DNA of 64,000 nt from Candidatus Methylacidithermus pantelleriae (GTDB lineage Bacteria; Verrucomicrobiota; Verrucomicrobiia; Methylacidiphilales; Methylacidiphilaceae). The notes under the pieces are model-generated. The model had not been told where the DNA came from. It saw only the letters and a program-made list of their open reading frames with translations, and did not search any database. Both the position numbers and the translations under genes were made by a program. Location of the stretch: positions 1 to 64,000 of the forward strand of contig NZ_CAJNOB010000034.1 of NCBI RefSeq assembly GCF_905250085.1, read 5' to 3'. Positions within the stretch are counted from its first letter, which is position 1; every line of letters begins with the position of its first letter. Positions 16,908 to 26,522 of the stretch are shown here, piece by piece.

Positions 16908-18386
16908 ATGGACCTTTCTCCTCTCACGATCCTTCTTTTGATTCCGGTCCTGGGCATTGCGGTCATTGCCTTTTCTCCTTGGAACCCCAAGGCCGTTGCG
17001 GTCTTTGCCGCAGGGAGTAATCTTGTATGGAGTCTCTTGCTCTACGCGGGTTTCGATCCCGATTTTCAAGGTTTCCAGTTTGTACAGGATAGCCCTTGGA
17101 TCACGTTTGCGGGACTGCCTGCGATCCGTTACCACGTGGGCTTGGACGGAATCAATCTCCCCTTGGTTCTTTTAACCGCAATTGTAACCATGGCGGCGGT
17201 TGCGATTGCGCCGAGTCGGATCGAACGAGGTCGGGAGTTTTTTAGCTATCTTTTGCTCGTTTCTCTGGGAGCTTTGGGTGCGTTTGTGTCGTTGGATCTA
17301 TTCTTTTTTTATGTGTTTCATGAAATCGCACTGGTTCCGACTTTCCTTCTGATCGGAATCTGGGGACGGCAAAACCGGCAACTGGCCAGTCTTCAGTTGA
17401 CCCTTTACCTGGCAGCCGGGAGCCTCGTTCTTCTGGCAGGTATTTTAGGGCTTCTCTTTTTATTTCCCGGCCCAGTCCGGACCTTTGACATTCCCGAGTT
17501 AGAACGGCTCTTCCGCCAGCATGCTCCTGGCTTGGAAGCCCAGCGATGGGTCTACCTTTTGCTTTTGGTTGGCTTTGGAACGCTTGTTTCTTTGGTCCCG
17601 TTCCATTCCTGGGCTCCTCTGGGGTATGCCACAGCTCCTCCTGCCGCCGCAATGCTCCATGCAGGCGTTCTTAAGAAATTTGGCTTGTACGGTCTTCTGC
17701 GAGTAGCTCTCCCCTTACTTCCGGAGGGAGTGCAGGCATGGAAGCCTTTGTGGCTCATTCTTTTGCTCGGCAACATCATCTATGTGGGGCTGGTTACCTT
17801 AGCCCAGCGAGAGCTGGGCTTAATGCTTGGTTTTTCCAGTGTTATGCACATGGGGTACGTGTTTCTTGGGCTTGCCTCCTGGAATGAACTTGGGGTCAGT
17901 GGGGCGGTCCTTTTGATGGTGGCTCACGGGTTATCCAGTGCGCTTCTTTTTGCCTTGGCAGGAGAGATTGGATCTCGAACCGGGGTCCTTTCCTTTTCGG
18001 AGCTCGGGGGGCTGGCGGCGCAAGCTCCTTTTCTCACCGTCGCTTTTCTCTTTGGGTCGTTCGCATCGATCGGCCTTCCGGGTCTTGCCAACTTTGCGGG
18101 GGAGGTTTTGATCTTTTTTGGTTCTTGGAAAGCCTTCCCCTGGGTGACCACTTTGGCTCTCTGGGGGGTCGTACTTTCTGCGATCTATCAATTGAGAGCA
18201 GTGCGCCAGATCTTTTTTGGTCCTCTTCCGGAGCGCTTGCAACGAGTGGGAGATCTTGGGTTGTGGCGACAGAGAGCCCCGTACATGTTGCTCCTGGTGA
18301 GCTTGGTGATTGTAGGAGTTGTGCCCGGCAGTCTTTTGAGGGTGATTGAGCCCGCAGTCCGTGGGCTTCTTGCTTTGTCATTGTAA
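16908..18386 (+). CDS. nuoM: NADH-quinone oxidoreductase subunit M
   Basis: A 492-residue antiporter-like proton-pumping subunit. Family landmarks are YHVGLDGINLPLVLLTA and FFYVFHEIALVPTFLLIGIW with the key glutamate. VPFHSWAPLGYATAPPAAAM is the signature corresponding to VPLHTWLPDAH in NuoM; the motif is LGYA here rather than the usual LPDA. The C-terminal LPGLANFAGEVLIFFG matches the family. Hydrophobic segments run throughout. Confidence 0.95.
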   Translation: MDLSPLTILLLIPVLGIAVIAFSPWNPKAVAVFAAGSNLVWSLLLYAGFDPDFQGFQFVQDSPWITFAGLPAIRYHVGLDGINLPLVLLTAIVTMAAVAIAPSRIERGREFFSYLLLVSLGALGAFVSLDLFFFYVFHEIALVPTFLLIGIWGRQNRQLASLQLTLYLAAGSLVLLAGILGLLFLFPGPVRTFDIPELERLFRQHAPGLEAQRWVYLLLLVGFGTLVSLVPFHSWAPLGYATAPPAAAMLHAGVLKKFGLYGLLRVALPLLPEGVQAWKPLWLILLLGNIIYVGLVTLAQRELGLMLGFSSVMHMGYVFLGLASWNELGVSGAVLLMVAHGLSSALLFALAGEIGSRTGVLSFSELGGLAAQAPFLTVAFLFGSFASIGLPGLANFAGEVLIFFGSWKAFPWVTTLALWGVVLSAIYQLRAVRQIFFGPLPERLQRVGDLGLWRQRAPYMLLLVSLVIVGVVPGSLLRVIEPAVRGLLALSL

Positions 18387-18403
18387 AGGAAGAACCAATC
18401 CCA

Positions 18404-19834
18404 ATGAGTTTTGAAACGTTTGTGATGCTGCTCTCCCCGGAGGCTCTTCTTGTCGGGGTTGCGCTAGGACTTTTAAGCCTTCAAAGCTTTTTTCCCCTTC
18501 CTTCCCGCCGGGTGGGGGAACTTGTGCTTTTGGCGACGGGTCTGGTTAGCCTAGCAATCCTTTTTACCAGGGGATACCACGGGATATTTTGGCATGGGGC
18601 TTACGTATGGGATCCCATGGCAAGTTTCTGGAAAGGGTTTTTTGTCGTATCGACCTTTCTTTTAACTTTTCTTTCCCTACTGGGAGAACCCCCGGCTGAG
18701 GAAAGGGCTGAGTTTTTTATCCTACCCCTCTTTTCGGCGGCGGGAATGTGTCTTTTAGCCTCCGCTCGAGATTTTTTGGTCCTTTTTGTGGCGCTGGAGC
18801 TTGTAACGCTCTCGCTCTACGTGCTGGTAGGGTATCAGAGGGGTGATGCGGCTGCGCTGGAAGCCGCAGTCAAGTATTTGATTGTGGGCGCTCTTGCCAG
18901 TGCTTTTGTTGTCATGGGAATTGCGTATATCTACGGAGCGACCGGAAGCACACAATTTGACGAGGTGGCTGCGCGGGCTGCCCGGATCCGGGACGAGAAA
19001 CTCCTGCTTCTTGTGGCAGGAGTGCTTCTTTTACTTGTCGGGTTGGGATTTAAGACCACAACGGTACCGTTCCACGCATGGGCTCCGGACGTCTATCAGG
19101 GAGCTCCGACCCCGGTGACCGCTTTTTTGGCCGTGGCTTCCAAGGCGAGTGGATTTGTGGCTCTCCTGCGAGTTCTCAACCTGCCGTTGGCAGCAGGTGT
19201 TCTCCGGGACCGATGGATACCGGCTCTGGTTCTCTGCGCCGCGCTATCGGTGCTTCTGGGAAATCTTGCCGCGATCCCGCAGCGCAATGTCAAAAGGATG
19301 CTTGCCTATTCGGGGATCGGACACGCGGGCTTTCTTTTAATCGGCCTTTCTTCTGGGAACCCGGTAGGGTGTGCGTCGGTCCTCTATTACCTGTGGGCCT
19401 ATCTTCTAGCCATTTTTAGCGCCTTTCTGGTTCTTGTTCTTGTCGGGCGGGAGGGAGGCGGAGACAACCTGAGTGATCTAGCGGGCCTTTACCGGCGTTC
19501 CCCTTTACTTGCCTGGTCCATGGCCCTGGCCATGGTTTCCTTGGCTGGGATCCCACCACTGAGTGGTTTTTTTGGAAAACTCATGGTGTTTCTTGCGGCT
19601 TGGCAGAGCGGTCACTATCTATTGGTGGCTGTAGGACTGGCCTGTGCTGCAGCTGGTCTCTACTACTACCTGGGGGTGATCCGGGTCATGTTTTGGTCCG
19701 AGCCCTCCCATCCCCAAACGGTTTTGGTGCCCTGGCCTGCGCAAGTCGTCCTCTACGTTCTTTTAGGGGCTCTGGTCTTTCTTGGCCTCTACGCCCAACC
19801 GCTTTTGGAAGCAGTCGCCCGGATCGTCTCGTAA
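18404..19834 (+). CDS. nuoN: NADH-quinone oxidoreductase subunit N
   Basis: A 476-residue antiporter-like subunit. It shows FLVLFVALELVTLSLYVLVG with the conserved glutamate, and AAVKYLIVGALASAFVVMG. It also has VPFHAWAPDVYQGAPTPVTAF with the key proline/aspartate region, and QRNVKRMLAYSGIGHAGF with the lysine. GIPPLSGFFGKLMVF follows near the end. It closes the nuoIJKLMN cluster. No clear terminator follows, only gene-poor DNA. Confidence 0.96.
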   Translation: MSFETFVMLLSPEALLVGVALGLLSLQSFFPLPSRRVGELVLLATGLVSLAILFTRGYHGIFWHGAYVWDPMASFWKGFFVVSTFLLTFLSLLGEPPAEERAEFFILPLFSAAGMCLLASARDFLVLFVALELVTLSLYVLVGYQRGDAAALEAAVKYLIVGALASAFVVMGIAYIYGATGSTQFDEVAARAARIRDEKLLLLVAGVLLLLVGLGFKTTTVPFHAWAPDVYQGAPTPVTAFLAVASKASGFVALLRVLNLPLAAGVLRDRWIPALVLCAALSVLLGNLAAIPQRNVKRMLAYSGIGHAGFLLIGLSSGNPVGCASVLYYLWAYLLAIFSAFLVLVLVGREGGGDNLSDLAGLYRRSPLLAWSMALAMVSLAGIPPLSGFFGKLMVFLAAWQSGHYLLVAVGLACAAAGLYYYLGVIRVMFWSEPSHPQTVLVPWPAQVVLYVLLGALVFLGLYAQPLLEAVARIVS

Positions 19835-21109
19835 ATTGGCAGCCGCAAAGCTGCAAGCCCCTTCCAGACGCCCAGGCGGCTGCGGAGCTCTTCAGGGAGT
19901 TCAGGCTTTGCCAGGCGGATAGCCTATCGAACTTGTCAACCGACCCGGTTGGGTAACCGGCATGGAGGTAGGCGTGTTGGTGATAACCCTAGAAGACATA
20001 GACAAACGTATACGGATTTCGATTCGCCTTCTGGATGCATCGGCACAGGTGAGAGGTGCGACGCGTATTGTGTGGGCCGGCTTGTATACAGGGCCATCCC
20101 CGGTTGGGCTCTTTTGGTCGCTCCAAAAGACGAAGAGCTTCGTCCAGCACCCGGGAGAGTCAAACTTCCCCGGATCGGCCTTGGGGTTCTGCGATAGGGG
20201 CGGGGATAGGATCTTACGTCCCCAAAGACAAGAGCCACTGGTCTGGGTTTGAGAGGATCGCCGATGCACGGAGTATCGGAGGGGCTATTCAAGGCCAGCC
20301 CGTCCATCGGGATGGCTTAGCGATCGAGCCATTGGAACGCGGGCCCTAGCACCTGTGGGAGCTTTGGCCTAAAAGGGGCTGCGGCTGTTTTCTTCTCACA
20401 GTAAGTCATCCTAGCTAGTGCTTGGTCTCCACCGAGCCAACGCAACTGCAAGTAGCCCAGGGCCCAAGGGAGATCTTCAGCCCGCTCCATGGATGTAAGC
20501 ATAAGGGCATCTAACCCATTCGAGTGGGAAAGGCTGGGATCCATTGCAACCACGAGAAACCGAACAAAACCTTAACCGCCGGGTCTTGTCGCGCTTACAG
20601 GAGGAGTCGCATAGGCAAGGGAGGGAACCGGCAGGTGAGCGAAAAGTCCAAAGCCAACGCAAGTCGAGCGATAGCCGAGCCGCAACAGGGGTCATGTCAA
20701 GCTTTGGCCTACCCGCAAGCCATCCGACGAAGCATTTTTGCGGGTATTGGCCGGGGCTTCGCAAGAGATTCAAAGCGGTGCATGCAGCGCATGTCCGGTC
20801 GGGGGACAATGGACAGCCTCCCGCGCCTTTTTCTTAGAAAACGCGGAAATTGGGCGCTATTGACGCTTTGTGGGTGAAACCCCGGCACGCGAAATCATGG
20901 GCAACGCTTTTCGGGCGGCGTCCCGGACGGTCTTCCCTGGTAGGAAAAGGGTTGTCTATGGTTTTAGGAAAGGGCTTGTGGGTTTGCGGAACGTAAAAGA
21001 AGAGTCTTTGTTTCTAGGCCCAGTTCCTTCTTGCGGAGTCAGGGTGAATAAAATCCTTTCCTAGCCAAGAGCTCCCAAGAAGTGCCCGGGTAGAAAAGAG
21101 TTTTTACCA
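19835..21109. other. Gene-poor stretch between nuoN and trmB
   Basis: About 1.27 kb with several overlapping 80-120-codon open frames on both strands, none of which has a recognisable domain. I found no complete tRNA, riboswitch or mobile-element pattern. Confidence 0.5.
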
Positions 21110-21838
21110 ATGGAGGATAAGTCCTGTTCTGTCCAACTCCAAGGAGGCTCCCGAGGGCGCGAGATTGCGCCGAGCGCGGGCTTACACAAGAGCTTGGAGT
21201 CTTGGCCCTCTCCGTGGATCTTGGCGCCATCGACAGGGCAGCGGCTCGATTGGGAGGTCGTCTTTGGGAGGAAGGCTCCAGTCGTTCTCGATCTTGGGGC
21301 AGGGGAGGGAAGCTTTTCGTTAGCTTACTCGGTTCGCCACCCTGGCAAGAACATTATGGCTGTGGAACGGAAAGCTGAAAGGGCTCGGAAGGCTGCCAGC
21401 AGGGCACAGCGTTTGGGACTTGACCATGTGAAAGTCCTTCACTGTGACATTGGGTATTTCCTCCGTTGTTTTGTCCCTCCGAGCTCTATATGGGAAATTC
21501 ATCTTCTTTTCCCCGACCCGTGGCCAAAACGGAGGCATGCGAAACGGCGCCTGATTACCCCAGCATTCGTTTCCGACGTTGTATTGGCGTTGCTTCCCGG
21601 CGGGTTTGTGCGCTTTGTGACTGACCAGGCTTTCTATTTTGAACAGGCTGTCGAGCATTTTGGGCGGCAAAAGGAGTTGCAGCCGGAAAAAGAAGAGGTA
21701 GGGAGTTTCCCGCCAAGCAAGTTTGAGACGATCTTTCTTGCACAAGGGCTTCCCGTGTATCGAGCGATCTGGCGAAAAATCGGTGGCGTGCTGGAGCAAG
21801 AGCTGCCTTGCGCCCTCTCAGGGATCTCCGTAAGGTGA
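21110..21838 (+). CDS. trmB: tRNA (guanine-N7)-methyltransferase
   Basis: A 242-residue SAM-dependent enzyme that makes m7G46 in tRNA. The SAM-binding strand is VVLDLGAGEGSFSLAYS (about residues 59-75), followed by NIMAVERKAERARKA. The hallmark HLLFPDPWPKRRHAKRRL identifies the family. The N-terminal ~45 residues are longer than in many homologues and may be partly untranslated. The gene ends four bases before the GTG of pheT, so the two are probably one operon. Confidence 0.93.
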   Translation: MEDKSCSVQLQGGSRGREIAPSAGLHKSLESWPSPWILAPSTGQRLDWEVVFGRKAPVVLDLGAGEGSFSLAYSVRHPGKNIMAVERKAERARKAASRAQRLGLDHVKVLHCDIGYFLRCFVPPSSIWEIHLLFPDPWPKRRHAKRRLITPAFVSDVVLALLPGGFVRFVTDQAFYFEQAVEHFGRQKELQPEKEEVGSFPPSKFETIFLAQGLPVYRAIWRKIGGVLEQELPCALSGISVR

Positions 21839-21842
21839 GTCC

Positions 21843-24176
21843 GTGCGCTATTCCTTGCGGTGGCTTTGCCGGTACGTGCAACTCACTTGCACTCCGGAAG
21901 AGCTTTTCAACCGGTTTACGGAGACCGGAACTGAGGTGGAACGGTTCTGGAGGCACGGGATTGAAGACCCGAGGATTGTGGTGGCCGAGATTCTCTCCTG
22001 GGATCGTCATCCCAACGCCGATCGACTGCGGGTGTGTCGCGTTTCCACGGGTGCCCAGGGGGAGCATCAGATTGTGTGCGGTGCTACCAATTTCAAACAG
22101 GGCGATCGAGTGGCCCTGGCGCTACCGGGATCGCGCCTGCCGGACGGCAAGCTCATTGAACCGGTGAAAATCCGCGGCGTTTCCTCCGATGGAATGCTTT
22201 GCTCGCAGAAGGAACTCGGCATTTCTCAAGAGGCGGAGGGGATTTGGATCTTGCCACCCGATTGGAGCTTGGGAACACCCCTGTGCCAGTGGATTCCTGC
22301 CGATATCCTATTTGAAATCGAGACGACCCCCAACCGGCCGGATCTTTTGTGCCATGAGGGCCTAGCCCGAGAGGCAGCAGCGATTGGCTGCGGAGAGTTT
22401 TTCCCGGTCGAAACGGGCCCGTTGGCTCCCTGTGACCAGCCTTTGGATTGGCCGGTCAAACTGGAGGTTCCGGAAGCTTGTCCTTACTACGGCGCAACGC
22501 TTTTAGAAGACGTGACGGTCGGGCCCAGTCCCAGCTGGTTGCAAGCCCTGTTGTGGGCCATTGGTAAGCGACCGATTAATAACGTCGTCGATGTGACCAA
22601 CTTTGTCCTGTGGGAACTTGGGGAGCCTTTGCATGCTTTTGATGCCGACTCTTTGGATGGGAGGATTATCGTCCGGTACGGGCAGCCGGGCGAGTCGTTC
22701 CTGGGTTTGGATGGCCGGTTGTATACCCTGGATTCGTCGATGTTGGTCATTGCTGATGGGCAAAAAGCCCATGCTCTTGCCGGAATTTTGGGCGGCCAAG
22801 AAAGCGCGATCGGACCCCAGACTCGCCGAGTGCTTCTAGAAAGTGCTTGGTTTGAACCGGCCGTGATTCGCCGGACCGCTCGCAAGTTATCCCTTCATTC
22901 GGATGCAGCGTACCGCTTCGAGCGCCGGGTAGACCCTTCAGCGGTCCTACGCGCCCGGGACCGGGCGGTGCTGCTTTTAGGCGAGGTTGCAGGAGCTCGT
23001 TTGCGAAGATCTCCCTTGGTCGTGGGAGAGCCCCCGCCTGGGCCCGGTCCGGTACGGTTGCGGTATTCGAAAATCTGGGCTTTTCTTGGTGTTTCCCTTT
23101 CCCAGGAGGAGGTCCAAGCCATGTTGCAACGACTCGGGGTGCGTTGTGTGGAGGAAGGCAAAAACTTTGCAGTGTGGCTTCCTCCGAGCTGGCGCAGTGA
23201 TCTTGGAGAGGAGGTGGATCTTTTAGAGGAAATTGTGCGGTTGACTGGAACGCAATCGATCTCCGGGCGCTTGCCTTCTGGGAGAATGGCTCCTGGCCGG
23301 GTAGATGAAGCTTTCGACCGGATGGAACGACTTCGACGGGCCCTGGCGGCACGGGGATGGCAGGAATGCCTTTGTATTCCCCTACTCCCCCGAGGCGAGG
23401 GCGACCAGCACGGGTTGGAGCTGGCCAACCCCATAAGCTCGCAGTATGCGCGGCTGCGTCTTTCTTTGAAAGAGGGACTGGTCAACGTAGCCGCACTCAA
23501 TGTGAGTCGGGGCAACCGGGTTGTGCGACTGTTCGAAATGGGACGGGTGTTCCGCCGGACCCAACAAGGCATGGTCAGCGAGGAGGAACGGCTTGGAATT
23601 TTGTGGGCAGGGGAAATTGGAGAGGTTCACTGGGCCGCTCCTGTCAGGGAGGTCGACTTTTACGATATCAAAGGGGTAGTCGATTGGTTGTGCGACCGTT
23701 GGGAACTTTTACCGGTAGAAGGTCCGATCGAGCTTTCCGAGGAGCTTCAGCTCCAGACGGGTTTGGAGGTTACGGGTTATTATGCTGAGTTTTCCCTAGC
23801 AAAATATTTAACCAGTCCAAAGTTGAGGATGCTTGGGTCTTTCCAGCCACTGCCAGCCCACCCGCCGGTTCGCCGTGATCTTGCGATCCTAGTGCCCGCC
23901 TCGGTGGAACATCGGGAGGTTTTGCAGAAACTTTGGGATTGCGCTTGTTCCCTGGTGGAACGAATCGAGCTTTTTGATTGTTTTGTCGACCAGGAGGGTG
24001 TCCGGATTCCCGCTGGTTATAAATCGCTCGGGTACCGCTTGACGTATCGAGCCGGGGATCGGACATTAACCGACGAGGAAGTGAACCGACTTCAAAGCCA
24101 GCTCATTGACAGACTGAAACAGGTGCTTCCGTGCACGGTACGGGAGGGATCACCCATGCGTAGCTCGGCCGGATGA
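21843..24176 (+). CDS. pheT: Phenylalanyl-tRNA synthetase beta subunit
   Basis: A 777-residue beta subunit starting with GTG (MRYSLRWLCRYV). It has the N-terminal EMAP-II-like tRNA-binding domain (VVAEILSWDRHPNADRLRVC, residues ~47-66) and the B3/B4 editing domain (TTPNRPDLLCHEGLAREAA). The B5 domain follows, then the catalytic-like core, and an anticodon-binding FDX-ACB domain at the C-terminus (PPVRRDLAILVPASVEHREV). It pairs with PheS to form the alpha2-beta2 enzyme. The pheS gene is about 29 kb away on the opposite strand, which is unusual because pheST is generally an operon. Confidence 0.97.
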   Translation: MRYSLRWLCRYVQLTCTPEELFNRFTETGTEVERFWRHGIEDPRIVVAEILSWDRHPNADRLRVCRVSTGAQGEHQIVCGATNFKQGDRVALALPGSRLPDGKLIEPVKIRGVSSDGMLCSQKELGISQEAEGIWILPPDWSLGTPLCQWIPADILFEIETTPNRPDLLCHEGLAREAAAIGCGEFFPVETGPLAPCDQPLDWPVKLEVPEACPYYGATLLEDVTVGPSPSWLQALLWAIGKRPINNVVDVTNFVLWELGEPLHAFDADSLDGRIIVRYGQPGESFLGLDGRLYTLDSSMLVIADGQKAHALAGILGGQESAIGPQTRRVLLESAWFEPAVIRRTARKLSLHSDAAYRFERRVDPSAVLRARDRAVLLLGEVAGARLRRSPLVVGEPPPGPGPVRLRYSKIWAFLGVSLSQEEVQAMLQRLGVRCVEEGKNFAVWLPPSWRSDLGEEVDLLEEIVRLTGTQSISGRLPSGRMAPGRVDEAFDRMERLRRALAARGWQECLCIPLLPRGEGDQHGLELANPISSQYARLRLSLKEGLVNVAALNVSRGNRVVRLFEMGRVFRRTQQGMVSEEERLGILWAGEIGEVHWAAPVREVDFYDIKGVVDWLCDRWELLPVEGPIELSEELQLQTGLEVTGYYAEFSLAKYLTSPKLRMLGSFQPLPAHPPVRRDLAILVPASVEHREVLQKLWDCACSLVERIELFDCFVDQEGVRIPAGYKSLGYRLTYRAGDRTLTDEEVNRLQSQLIDRLKQVLPCTVREGSPMRSSAG

Positions 24177-24202
24177 TCCCCCCGGGGAATCGTTTTTTTT
24201 TT
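24175..24202 (+). terminator. Predicted intrinsic terminator after pheT
   Basis: A short stem GATCCC...GGGAATC (one bulged A) begins at the pheT stop codon and is followed by ten consecutive T residues at 24193-24202. This is the best intrinsic terminator seen in the window. Confidence 0.6.
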
Positions 24203-24627
24203 CCTGCGCTACTCGTGCTTGGGATCGATGTCTTTCCGCCGATAGTGACCGAAAAGGGGGCCGGAGCAAAGGATTGCGAAGTGGACGTCAGGCCTTGACT
24301 GGAAGGCGGAAGCTTCGCCCGAGGTCCCCACCTGCTCATAAAGGGTCGAAAGACCCGATCCACACGGTAGCGCGGGGCTTTCTTGCGGACTTTGGCCTTG
24401 CGATCGGTTTTAGTTCCGTCGCTGACTGGGAAAAAGCAGTGCCGCCGCTTTCTTTTTCGCTTTGCCTGGAGTATCAAGGAAGGAAGCGTTGGGATTTTAC
24501 GAGGAGAGGTGTTTCCATCTTGGGGAAATCCTCCTGACGGGGAACGGCGTTGGGTCAGCTAGCCGTCTCACGCTAAAGAGATGAGGGATTCTCTGTGAGA
24601 GATTGGCTTTTGATGCAGTTCCCCTTT
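24203..24627. other. Intergenic region between convergent pheT and dnaJ
   Basis: About 425 bp holding no supportable gene; the short open frames lack motifs. It separates two convergent units. Confidence 0.5.
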
Positions 24628-25785
24628 TTAACGAAAAAAACGGCGAGCTTTTGCGAAAAAAGATTCTTGTTGCGGATGCGTTTTCGGGTCACACGCCTCG
24701 GCGAAGGCCTGAAGAAGAGCTCGTTGCTGTGGGGTGAGTTGGGTGGGCACCTCGATGTACACTTTGACCAAAAGATCTCCCGGCCCTCCCCCGTGCAGGT
24801 CCGCGACTCCCTTGTGCTTGATACGAAAAACCCTCCCGCTTTGAGTTCCTGGGGGAATCCGAAGGGTTACTTCGCCGTCAAGAGTTGGAACGCGTACTTC
24901 CCCGCCCAAAGCTGCCTGGACAAAGCTAATGGGAACTTCGCAGACAAGATCTTTACCTTGTCGGGTGAAAAGGTCGTGATGCCGTACCTTGATTTCTACC
25001 AAAAGATCTCCAGGTGGCCCACCATGGATCCCTGCTTCTCCGTAGCCCGAAAGGCGCAATCGGGTTCCGTCCTCTACTCCGGCGGGGACCTTGACGCGAA
25101 CCCTGGTTTGCCGGCGAACCCGCCCCTCCCCATTGCAGGCCGCACACGACCGCTCGACGACTCTCCCGGAACCGTAACATCGGGGACAGGTCTGGGCGAT
25201 CACAAGAAAACCGCGGCTAAATTGGAGTTGACCACGCCCTCCACACGACGGGCATCGGATCAATCGGCTGCCGGGCTCAATTCCTTCACCCTGACACTGA
25301 GAGCATGTATCCCATTTGGATAGAGTGATTTCTTTTTCGCATCCCTTGACCGACTCCTCAAAGGAAAGTTCTAGCTCGTGATAAAGATCCCGACCCCTGC
25401 GAGAGTGCGAGGATCCTCGGTCGCTTGCGCCAAAGACCTCCTCAAAAAGATTCCCAAAAATTCCTTCCCCAAAGGATGACCCGCCGAAAACCTCCCGAAA
25501 GATTTCGAACGGATCGTGGAACCCCGGACTGGCTGCTCCGGGACGCATCGTGGGATCGAAGGCAGCATGGCCGTAACGGTCGTACGCTGCCCTTTTTTCG
25601 GGATCACTCAGAACCTCATACGCTTCCCCGATCTCTTTAAAGCGTTCTTCTGCTTGCTTGTCTCCCGGGTTTTTATCCGGATGATATTGGATGGCCAGAC
25701 GACGGTAAGCCTTTTTGATTTCCTCAGGACTCGCGTCCCGGGAGACTCCCAATACTTCATAGTAGTCTCGCTTCGTTGAGGCCAT
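24628..25785 (-). CDS. dnaJ: Chaperone protein DnaJ
   Basis: A 385-residue type I J-protein. It has an N-terminal J domain with HPD ([16 protein letters not shown]), then a Gly/Phe region with [19 protein letters not shown]. Four zinc-finger repeats follow ([32 protein letters not shown]), then the C-terminal substrate-binding domains. It delivers unfolded clients to DnaK and stimulates its ATPase. An AGAAGGG ribosome site precedes the ATG. It follows grpE by about 70 bp on the same strand. No dnaK is in the window, and I saw no CIRCE operator. Confidence 0.97.
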   Translation of the reverse strand: MASTKRDYYEVLGVSRDASPEEIKKAYRRLAIQYHPDKNPGDKQAEERFKEIGEAYEVLSDPEKRAAYDRYGHAAFDPTMRPGAASPGFHDPFEIFREVFGGSSFGEGIFGNLFEEVFGASDRGSSHSRRGRDLYHELELSFEESVKGCEKEITLSKWDTCSQCQGEGIEPGSRLIRCPSCGGRGQLQFSRGFLVIAQTCPRCYGSGRVVERSCAACNGEGRVRRQTRVRVKVPAGVEDGTRLRLSGYGEAGIHGGPPGDLLVEIKVRHHDLFTRQGKDLVCEVPISFVQAALGGEVRVPTLDGEVTLRIPPGTQSGRVFRIKHKGVADLHGGGPGDLLVKVYIEVPTQLTPQQRALLQAFAEACDPKTHPQQESFFAKARRFFR

Positions 25786-25857
25786 AACCCTTCTTTTCGA
25801 CCAGCAACCGAGACTTTTTTCTTGAGGCTCAGAAACCCCGAGCGTTCCAGAACCCTT

Positions 25858-26439
25858 CTATCCCTCGGCGTCTTTTCGAACGTTCGAACCCTCCCCTTCT
25901 TCGGGGGACTTGGCCACGACAACCCCGGCCGGGCGGAGCAACTTCCCCCGAAGCATGTACCCCTTTCGTAACTGGCTGATCACAGTTCCTTCGGGATGAT
26001 CCAATCGGATCTCCTCGCCAAGGGCTTCATGCTGAAAAGGATCAAAAGGTTTGCCCAGGGCTTCCACCGGTTGCAACCCAGCTTCCTCCAGTACCGACTG
26101 TAACTGTTTCCAGACCATTCTCAACCCTTCCGCCACAGGTTGCAGTGAGGTAGCCTGCTGGGCTGCCTCCACGGCCCTTTCGAGATTATCGATAACGGGT
26201 AAGAGACTGTGGAAAAGCTCCTGGTTCGCGTAACGAGTAATTTCCTCTCTTTCCCGGTCGAGTCGTTTCCGGGCATTGTCCCACTCCGCCAGGGCGCGGA
26301 GCAGACGGTCTTTGAGCTGGTCTTTTTCTTTTTCCAGTTGTTCAAGCCAGCTACGCGAAACCAAAATGTACTGGGGCTCGTTTGACCCTTCGGTGGCTTG
26401 GGCCCCAGAATCCGGAACGGAAGCGTCTGGGCTTTTCAT
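25858..26439 (-). CDS. grpE: Nucleotide exchange factor GrpE
   Basis: A 193-residue GrpE, the exchange factor that releases ADP from DnaK. A disordered acidic N-terminus precedes a long coiled coil (SWLEQLEKEKDQLKDRLLRA, then LAEWDNARKRLDREREE), the four-helix core and a beta-wing domain ending with GKLLRPAGVVVAKS. The frame can be extended to a TTG at 26466, but the ATG at 26439 has AGGA just upstream and is preferred. It is part of the unit with dnaJ and possibly the upstream phosphatase gene. Confidence 0.95.
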   Translation of the reverse strand: MKSPDASVPDSGAQATEGSNEPQYILVSRSWLEQLEKEKDQLKDRLLRALAEWDNARKRLDREREEITRYANQELFHSLLPVIDNLERAVEAAQQATSLQPVAEGLRMVWKQLQSVLEEAGLQPVEALGKPFDPFQHEALGEEIRLDHPEGTVISQLRKGYMLRGKLLRPAGVVVAKSPEEGEGSNVRKDAEG

Positions 26440-26522
26440 GGTCCTATAATCTTTTTTTCGATCCAAGCTTAGGAAAGTAGTTATCGGGGCTCGGCTGCAA
26501 GAAGTTCGAGGAGCTTCCCCTT

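Noticed and set aside
20530-20830. Possible structured RNA (RNase P or intron-like) from motifs such as AGCGAAAAGTCC
   Set aside because: No full core of RNase P, tmRNA or group I/II intron could be assembled.
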